Assembly: GCF_000174415.1 (NCBI RefSeq)
Contig: NZ_ACJM01000014.1
Coordinates: 1 to 64,000 of the forward strand
Source of the DNA: Dethiobacter alkaliphilus AHT 1
Lineage (GTDB): Bacteria; Bacillota; Dethiobacteria; Dethiobacterales; Dethiobacteraceae
Reading direction: 5' to 3'
DNA length: 64,000 nucleotides
Below are positions 58,814 to 64,000 of this stretch, piece after piece (within the stretch, counting starts at the first letter, position 1; each line of letters opens with the position of its first letter). A program made the translations under genes and the position numbers. A model generated the notes under the pieces. The model saw nothing but the letters and a program-made list of their open reading frames with translations, was not told the DNA's origin and made no database searches.

Positions 58814-59059
58814 TTATACTCCCAGCAAATCACTTAATCTTTCTTCATTAAATCCCACAACGTGCCGGTCTCCATGGACAACCACCGGAAACTGGCTGGA
58901 CCCGGTCAGCTCTTTTACTTCTTTAACTAACTTATCCCGCTCTTCTCCTTCGGCTAAATCAACGTCAACATAATCGTAATCAATGTTTTTCTCTGCCAGC
59001 CATTTTTTGGTACGCTGACAGTGAAAGCAAGTGCTTAAAGCATAAAGAAATGGTTTCAT
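58814..59059 (-). CDS. Glutaredoxin-like protein
   Basis: This 81-aa glutaredoxin fold has CFHC at 11-14, GSSQFPVVVHGDRHVVGF with cis-Pro, and the short size of NrdH/Grx-type redoxins. Its ATG overlaps the Rieske stop by 4 bp. It is probably the redox partner of the FTR-like protein. Confidence 0.9.
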   Translation of the reverse strand: MKPFLYALSTCFHCQRTKKWLAEKNIDYDYVDVDLAEGEERDKLVKEVKELTGSSQFPVVVHGDRHVVGFNEERLSDLLGV

Positions 59060-59376
59060 TTTGTATCCTCCAATTTAACTAAAATTTCCCCGTTTTCTAC
59101 CTTTACAGGGTATACGGGAATTTTTATTTCCGGTGCTGCTGTGAATTCCCCGCAGCGGATATCAAAAACCCAGTCGTGACAAGGACAGGTAAGTAAATAC
59201 CCGTCTAAAGTCCCGCGGTGCATCATGCAGCCCAGATGGGGGCATTGATTGTGCAGGGCATAAATCTCCTGACCCACCCGCGCCAGCAAAACCGGCAAGC
59301 CTTTAATTTTGGCTTTTGCCGTTTTACCTTCCGGCAAATCCTCTGCTTTGATCATGGTAACGTCCCAATGGTTCAT
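59056..59376 (-). CDS. Rieske [2Fe-2S] ferredoxin
   Basis: This 106-aa soluble Rieske protein has CPHLGCMMH (about 45-53) and CPCHDWVFD (about 64-72), supplying Cys-His pairs for the 2Fe-2S cluster. It resembles NirD/BphF-type ferredoxins. ATG with GGAGGG upstream on the minus strand. It is the first gene of a three-gene redox operon. Confidence 0.92.
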   Translation of the reverse strand: MNHWDVTMIKAEDLPEGKTAKAKIKGLPVLLARVGQEIYALHNQCPHLGCMMHRGTLDGYLLTCPCHDWVFDIRCGEFTAAPEIKIPVYPVKVENGEILVKLEDTK

Positions 59377-59426
59377 GATACCCTCCAGTGGCGAATGTGT
59401 TCTTGGCGCAAGTTAATCATACGCTT

Positions 59427-59455
59427 ATTATACCATAATACTGCTTAGATAAATT
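59427..59455 (-). promoter_or_regulatory. Possible promoter of the Rieske operon
   Basis: On the minus strand TATAAT (59432-59427) has a weak TTTATC 17 nt upstream. It would leave a leader of about 45 nt. Confidence 0.4.
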
Positions 59456-59475
59456 AATAACGCCTTACATCAAAC

Positions 59476-59526
59476 TGGACAAACCATAACCGCTTGGATA
59501 TAATGACAACGAACTGACCTTCGTTG
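59476..59526 (+). promoter_or_regulatory. MATE gene promoter with inverted-repeat operator
   Basis: TGGACA (59476-59481), a 17-nt spacer and TATAAT (59499-59504) form a good sigma A promoter. CAACGAA (59507-59513) and TTCGTTG (59520-59526), 6 nt apart, form a perfect inverted repeat covering the expected start of transcription, where a repressor would bind. Confidence 0.7.
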
Positions 59527-59557
59527 ATAAAGTTGCGGATGAAACCAGAGGTATATT

Positions 59558-60943
59558 ATGGCTACCAACAAACCTGCAGACATGGGGACTGACAGTATCC
59601 CCAGGCTTCTTGTGCGTTTTTCACTGCCGGCCACTCTGGCCATGGTGGTGAATGCTTCTTACAATATTATTGACACCATCTTTGTGGGGCGTCTGGGAAG
59701 CGATGCCATTGCCGCTTTGTCCGTATCTTTTCCCATTCAGATGCTTCTTGGAGCCCTGGCCATTGGTACCGGCGTGGGAGTGGGCTCTCTCATTTCCCGC
59801 TCATTGGGAGCGGGAAAGAATGAGGATGCTGCCACCGCCGCCGGTCAGGTAATCACTCTGTCATTTTTGTTTGGCTTGTTTGCCACAATCCTGGGGTTAC
59901 TGTATCTGCGGCCTATTCTGCTGCTATTTGGCGCCAGACCGGAAATTCTGGAGCTTACCGCCAGTTACATGGCGGTGATTGCCAATGGTGCGGTACTGCT
60001 TTTTATGATTATGATTCTTAATCATTCCATCCGGGCCGAGGGCAATGCCATGCTCCCCATGACGGTAATGATTCTCTCTGCCGTGACCAATATTGCTCTG
60101 GACCCTATCTTTATTTTTGTTTTGGATATGGGTGTTCAGGGTGCGGCGGTGGCCACGGTAATTTCCAAAGTAATAGGTGTGGCCATGCTGCTCCATTATT
60201 ACCTGGCCAAAAAAAGTGTGCTGCGTGTGCGCCTTACCCATCTTTTACCCGACCTGCGGATTATAACTGATATTTACCGGGTAGGACTCCCCATGTTATT
60301 TATTCAGCTAGGCGCAAACATTGCCCTGATTTGGGCTAACCGCCTTTTGGGAAGCTATGGTGTGGTGCCCATTGCGGTACTGGGGATAATAGTGCGCCTG
60401 CAGTTGTTTGCCTTTATGCCGGCCATTGGCATTGCCCAGGGGCTCTTACCCATCATCGGCTATAACTTTGGCGCCGGTAAACTGGAGCGGATTCGGGAGG
60501 CCATGCTTAAAGGCAGCGTGGTGGCAACGGCTTTTACCGCGGTAAGCGGCTTGTCCTTTTTTCTCTTCCCCGGCTTTTTTTTAAGAATTTTCAGTGCGGA
60601 GCCGGAACTATTGGCTGTGGGGGAGACGGCGGTAAGGATAATGGTATCCATGTACCCTCTATTGGGTATTCAGACCACTGCCATCGTCTTTTTTCAGGCC
60701 ATCGGTAAAGGGATGCCTTCTTTGTGGCTATCCCTTTTGCGCCAGTTCTTTCTCTTTATAATCTTTATGATGATTCTGGAGCGGTACTTTGGCCTGACGG
60801 GTATATGGTTTGCCATGCCGCTGGCAGATCTGTTGGCATTTATTCTCACCGTATTTATGGTGCTGCGGGAATTCCGCAAGTACGGCATTCCACTGTTGGC
60901 CCGTACTAACAAAAAGCGGCCAGTCCGTGACGGGGAGGTTTAA
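59558..60943 (+). CDS. MATE-family efflux transporter
   Basis: This 461-aa, 12-helix multidrug/toxin exporter has PRLLVRFSLPATLAMVVNAS (20 residues), NIIDTIFVGRLGSDAIAAL and GLLPIIGYNFGAGK, which are typical of the Na+- or H+-driven DinF/NorM branch. The stop is 5 bp before the tungstate-type regulator gene, so the two are probably co-transcribed from the 59476 promoter. The substrate is unknown. Confidence 0.92.
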   Translation: MATNKPADMGTDSIPRLLVRFSLPATLAMVVNASYNIIDTIFVGRLGSDAIAALSVSFPIQMLLGALAIGTGVGVGSLISRSLGAGKNEDAATAAGQVITLSFLFGLFATILGLLYLRPILLLFGARPEILELTASYMAVIANGAVLLFMIMILNHSIRAEGNAMLPMTVMILSAVTNIALDPIFIFVLDMGVQGAAVATVISKVIGVAMLLHYYLAKKSVLRVRLTHLLPDLRIITDIYRVGLPMLFIQLGANIALIWANRLLGSYGVVPIAVLGIIVRLQLFAFMPAIGIAQGLLPIIGYNFGAGKLERIREAMLKGSVVATAFTAVSGLSFFLFPGFFLRIFSAEPELLAVGETAVRIMVSMYPLLGIQTTAIVFFQAIGKGMPSLWLSLLRQFFLFIIFMMILERYFGLTGIWFAMPLADLLAFILTVFMVLREFRKYGIPLLARTNKKRPVRDGEV

Positions 60944-60948
60944 AGCAT

Positions 60949-62025
60949 ATGGGTGACTGGGAAGTTTCCCTGAACCTGGGAGAAAAGATTCCGGGGAAAG
61001 AACTGCTTTTGCTCTTGGAAAAAATAGATAAGACCGGCTCCCTCAACAGAGCGGTGGAGGAGGCCGGTGTTTCCTACCGCTATGGCTGGGGCCTTCTAAA
61101 CCGTGCAGAAGAAGCGCTGGGCAAGGCTTTGGTGATGCGGCAGGCCGGCGGCAGTGCCGGAGGCGGAACCACGCTTACACCGGCAGGTAAGAAACTGCTG
61201 GGGCATATGCAGGCGCTGCAGCGGGAAGTTCAGGGGCAGTTGGCCGCTTTGTTTACCCATGAAGATGAACAGCCTGAGCGCCATCTGGTGCTGGCCAGTA
61301 CCATGGAGCCGGTGGTGACCGGCCTTTTGGATGTTTTGGAACAGGCCTATTTGCAGGAGACCGGTATAACTGTACGCCATATTGCCGCCGGCAGCGGGCA
61401 GGCCATGGCCATGGCCAAAGCCGGGCGGGTGGACCTGATTCTTACCCATGCACCGGAGCTGGAAGAAGAGTTTGTGGCCCATGGCTGGGGAGTGGGGCGT
61501 ATACCGGTGATGGGCAATGACTTTGTCCTGGTTGGCCCTGTGGCGGATCCGGCAGGTACGGCCAAAGCACAAAGCGCTGCGGCGGCTTTTAAATCAATTT
61601 CCCAGGCCAAACAGATTTTTATCAGTCGCGGAGACCAATCCGGCACCCATTTGGCGGAGCAAAAAATCTGGCGGCAGGCAGGTATAAATCCAGCCGGTTG
61701 TGCCTGGTACACAGAAGCGCGCAACACACTGGGCAATTATGGTATGCTGCAGCGGGCTGCAGAACTGGGCGGGTATACGTTGGTGGACCGGGCCAGTTTT
61801 ACAACGGGATACAGTGAGGAAAAAATGGCTATCCTCTTTGCCAAAGACCCGCTTTTGGAGAACATTTTTTGCGCCATACCTGTTAGCCGCAAGAAAGCAG
61901 CTGTGAATCAGGATGGAGCGGAGTCTTTTGCTGCCTGGCTTACGTCTTCCACTGCCGTGGGGATAATCTTTGATTTTGGCAGGAAGGAATATGGTGAGCC
62001 GTTATTTACTCCTTATAAGCAATAA
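60949..62025 (+). CDS. ModE-type HTH fused to TupA-like binding domain; probable tungstate/molybdate regulator
   Basis: This 358-aa cytoplasmic protein has no signal peptide. Residues 1-95 form a ModE/LysR-type winged HTH (GSLNRAVEEAGVSYRYGWGL, 20 residues, then LTPAGKKLL). Residues 110-358 form a type-2 periplasmic-binding-like fold related to the TupA encoded next door: compare ISRGDQSGTHLAEQKIWRQA here with ISRGDESGTHVKEKALWQKA in TupA. The simplest reading is an oxyanion-sensing regulator that binds the palindrome over the tupA promoter. It could respond to another ligand. ATG with GGGAGG upstream. Confidence 0.85.
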   Translation: MGDWEVSLNLGEKIPGKELLLLLEKIDKTGSLNRAVEEAGVSYRYGWGLLNRAEEALGKALVMRQAGGSAGGGTTLTPAGKKLLGHMQALQREVQGQLAALFTHEDEQPERHLVLASTMEPVVTGLLDVLEQAYLQETGITVRHIAAGSGQAMAMAKAGRVDLILTHAPELEEEFVAHGWGVGRIPVMGNDFVLVGPVADPAGTAKAQSAAAAFKSISQAKQIFISRGDQSGTHLAEQKIWRQAGINPAGCAWYTEARNTLGNYGMLQRAAELGGYTLVDRASFTTGYSEEKMAILFAKDPLLENIFCAIPVSRKKAAVNQDGAESFAAWLTSSTAVGIIFDFGRKEYGEPLFTPYKQ

Positions 62026-62058
62026 TCTTTCGTCCTGCAAAAATATACATAACGGATA

Positions 62059-62114
62059 TTGACAGAACCGGTCAGCCGGGATATAATCGCTATGCACCAC
62101 GGTGCATAGCGATT
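62059..62114 (+). promoter_or_regulatory. tupABC promoter covered by a 28-bp palindromic operator
   Basis: TTGACA (62059-62064), 17-nt spacer and TATAAT (62082-62087) are consensus. AATCGCTATGCACC (62085-62098) and GGTGCATAGCGATT (62101-62114) are a perfect 14-bp inverted repeat with a 2-nt spacer that begins inside the -10. The ends ATCGCTAT...ATAGCGAT recall the arms of ModE operators. Confidence 0.88.
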
Positions 62115-62132
62115 GCTTTTGGAGGCCTTTAG

Positions 62133-62981
62133 ATGAAAAAATTACCGGTTTTACTGCTTTTAATAATGATAGTTGTCGTATTAGGGGTTGCCGGATGTGG
62201 CGATGATGGTTCTTCTGCAGCTGCTAAATCCTCAAATTCTGCACAGGGGAGAATACTTTTGGCTACCACCACCAGCACATATGATTCCGGCCTGCTTGAT
62301 TATCTACTGCCTTCATTTGAAAAATTGCACGGAGTGGATGTACAGGTTGTCTCTTTGGGAACTGGCCAGGCACTGGAAGTGGGTAAAAACGGCGATGTTG
62401 ACGTGGTGTTGGTTCATGCCCGGGAAGCGGAACTGGCCATGGTCCATCAGGGCCATTATGTGGACCGCCACGATGTAATGTACAATGATTTCATTATTGC
62501 GGGTCCGGACAGCGATCCGGCCGACCTGCGGCAGCTTACAGATATTGAAGAAGTATTTGCTGCTATAGCCGGACAGCAAGTACCCTTTATTTCCCGCGGC
62601 GATGAATCGGGGACCCACGTTAAGGAAAAGGCCCTTTGGCAAAAGGCCGGAATCTCCCCACTGGGAGACTGGTATGTGGATACCGGGGCCGGTATGGGGG
62701 ACACACTGCGCATGGCAGATGAGATGGAAGGATATATCCTCACCGATCGCGCCACGTTCCTCTCCATGCAGGACAGGCTGGAGTTGGCCATTGTTTTTGA
62801 GGGCGCAGAGGAACTTTTAAATCAATATGGCGTAATGGCCGTAAATCCGGATAACTATTCCGGCATTAATTACCAAGGGGCCATGCAGCTAATTGAATAT
62901 TTAATTTCTGAGGATGGCCAAAAAATGATTTCAGATTTTAAGCCATATGGAGAAACGCTCTTTTTCCCCAATGCGCAATAG
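62133..62981 (+). CDS. tupA: Tungstate-binding lipoprotein TupA
   Basis: This 282-aa ABC-transporter substrate-binding lipoprotein has lipobox GVAGC and the TupA signature TTTSTYDSGLLDYLLPSF followed by VSLGTGQALE and DVVLVHA. TupA binds tungstate far more tightly than molybdate in characterised cases. ATG with GGAGGCC upstream. It is first in tupABC. Confidence 0.94.
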   Translation: MKKLPVLLLLIMIVVVLGVAGCGDDGSSAAAKSSNSAQGRILLATTTSTYDSGLLDYLLPSFEKLHGVDVQVVSLGTGQALEVGKNGDVDVVLVHAREAELAMVHQGHYVDRHDVMYNDFIIAGPDSDPADLRQLTDIEEVFAAIAGQQVPFISRGDESGTHVKEKALWQKAGISPLGDWYVDTGAGMGDTLRMADEMEGYILTDRATFLSMQDRLELAIVFEGAEELLNQYGVMAVNPDNYSGINYQGAMQLIEYLISEDGQKMISDFKPYGETLFFPNAQ

Positions 62982-62993
62982 AAAGGACCTGCT

Positions 62994-63683
62994 ATGGCAG
63001 ACGCACTTCGGCAAGCAATAAACATGTTAATATTTTTTGACCCCGACCTTTACCAGATTATTTTCCTGACGTTATATGTATCGGGGAGTGCAGTAATTTT
63101 AGCGGCATTAATCGGAGTTCCGGCAGGAACGTGGTTGGGGATGCAGCCGCCACGTAAGGTGCGCTTTTTAACCCTATTTATCTATACATTGATGGGGCTA
63201 CCCCCGGTGGTAGGGGGGTTGGTGGTTTTTATGCTCTTATCCCGCCGTGGCATGCTGGGCTTTTTGGGGCTTTTATACACTCCAACGGCCATGATTATTG
63301 CTCAGGTTTTGCTGGCTGTCCCCATAATTATCGGGTTAACGTCGGTGGCTGTTCGCAGTAAAGGAAAAGAAATGCAGGAAACGCTGCTTTCCTTGGGGGC
63401 AGAACGCAGATTGATTTTATGGACCATTATGCGTGAGGCGCGGTTTGGCATTCTTGGTGCTCTCATTGCCGGGTTTGGCCGAATCATTGCCGAAGTTGGG
63501 GCGGTAATCATGGTGGGTGGTAATATTGCAGGCAGGACAAGGGTTATGACAACTGCCATTGTTCTGGAAGTGGGGATGGGTAATATGGCATTTGCCCTGG
63601 CACTGGGTTTGATACTTTTGGTCATAGCGTTTGCTATTTATGCAGTTCTGTATAGAATTCAGTCAGGAGGCAGCGATGAATAA
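62994..63683 (+). CDS. tupB: Tungstate ABC transporter permease TupB
   Basis: This 229-aa, five- to six-helix permease has the LGAERRLILWTIMREARFGI segment (20 residues) that docks on the ATPase (EAA-like loop), and GFGRIIAEVGAVIMVGGNI. It overlaps the tupC start by 7 bp. Confidence 0.94.
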   Translation: MADALRQAINMLIFFDPDLYQIIFLTLYVSGSAVILAALIGVPAGTWLGMQPPRKVRFLTLFIYTLMGLPPVVGGLVVFMLLSRRGMLGFLGLLYTPTAMIIAQVLLAVPIIIGLTSVAVRSKGKEMQETLLSLGAERRLILWTIMREARFGILGALIAGFGRIIAEVGAVIMVGGNIAGRTRVMTTAIVLEVGMGNMAFALALGLILLVIAFAIYAVLYRIQSGGSDE

Positions 63684-64000
63684 AACCTCCATAATTACGG
63701 TAAAAAACCTGACCAAGCGATACAACAAAAAGGAAGTGCTCTGCATTTCTGAACTCAATGCTCTCCACGGCCGCATTTTAGGCTTAATCGGCCCCAGTGG
63801 TGCGGGAAAAAGCACCTTGCTGCGCATCCTTAACATGCTGGAGGAGCCTACCACCGGTGAGGTTTCTTATTTACAGCAACCGGCACCTGTCTCGCAGACC
63901 GGCAAACTACAGTTGCGGCGAAAAATGACAATGGTTTTTCAGAAAGCGGCACTCTTGGACACCTCGGTCTACAATAATGTGGCTTTTGGCCTCCAAGCCC
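63677..64000 (+). CDS. tupC: Tungstate ABC transporter ATPase TupC (3' end beyond window)
   Basis: The first 108 residues are visible. Walker A is GPSGAGKST (39-47), and the Q-loop lies in MTMVFQKAALLD. The signature motif and Walker B are cut off by the window edge. ATG with CAGGAGGCAG upstream. Confidence 0.93.

Noticed and set aside
1-64000. tRNA, rRNA, prophage, integrase or insertion-sequence genes
   Set aside because: None was recognised on either strand; the mobile-looking content is limited to short intergenic repeats.

Overview
The window (about 50% GC, almost everything on the + strand) looks like the chromosome of an anaerobic, endospore-forming Firmicute of the Clostridia/Dethiobacter type. 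Sporulation genes (spoVT, spoVB, yabP, yabQ, spoIIE, a SpoIID-like lipoprotein) fix the spore-forming part. Formate-tetrahydrofolate ligase, a tungsten-type aldehyde ferredoxin oxidoreductase, several Fe-S proteins and a very large Mrp-type cation/proton antiporter locus suggest an anaerobe, perhaps an acetogen, that lives under sodium or alkaline stress. The lineage and lifestyle are inference.

Region 1 (1-20146) is the conserved Firmicute block mfd - prsA-like - spoVT - spoVB - mazG - HU - SpoIID-like - yabP - yabQ - divIC - yabR - ppx - (DMT transporter) - feoB - feoA - spoIIE - tilS - hpt. The spoIIE promoter has the 21-bp spacing and Spo0A boxes known from Bacillus.

Region 2 (20147-32500) sits where ftsH normally follows hpt. 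It holds a two-domain universal stress protein, a mini-thioredoxin, mobA-mobB, an iron-type alcohol dehydrogenase, an aldehyde ferredoxin oxidoreductase, moaD-like, moeB/thiF-like, a sigma-54 activator, moaA, a MOSC protein and a pentaheme lipoprotein cytochrome. Both the alcohol dehydrogenase and the AOR have clear -24/-12 (sigma-54) promoters, so an acid - aldehyde - alcohol module appears to be encoded with its activator and part of its pterin cofactor pathway.

Region 3 (32500-41221) resumes the housekeeping block: ftsH, fhs, a tetrahydrofolate riboswitch in front of a free-standing protein resembling the N-terminal domain of clostridial FolP, birA, coaX, a 53-aa zinc ribbon, a D-Ala-D-Ala carboxypeptidase and an iron-sulfur flavoprotein.

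Region 4 (41222-55752) is the most striking part. A folded leader ending in an intrinsic terminator precedes mrpB-C-D-E-F-G, two genes equivalent to the split C-terminus of MrpA (MbhD/MbhE-like), and six further NuoL/M/N-like antiporter proteins. That makes seven antiporter-type subunits, all keeping the key Glu and Lys, with no redox or hydrogenase subunit in the cluster.

Region 5 (55753-64000) holds a DUF2889-like protein, two tiny single-helix membrane proteins, a SulP anion transporter, a Rieske - glutaredoxin - ferredoxin:thioredoxin reductase-like operon (these last four genes on the - strand), a MATE exporter, a regulator fusing a ModE-type helix-turn-helix to a TupA-like binding domain, and the tungstate transporter tupABC (tupC cut by the window end). 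The tupA promoter is covered by a perfect 28-bp palindrome. Tungstate uptake here and the AOR of region 2 fit together functionally.

Across the window a two-hairpin intergenic element recurs about eight times. Its loops are conserved while its stems change in a compensatory way. I could not match it to a named family.
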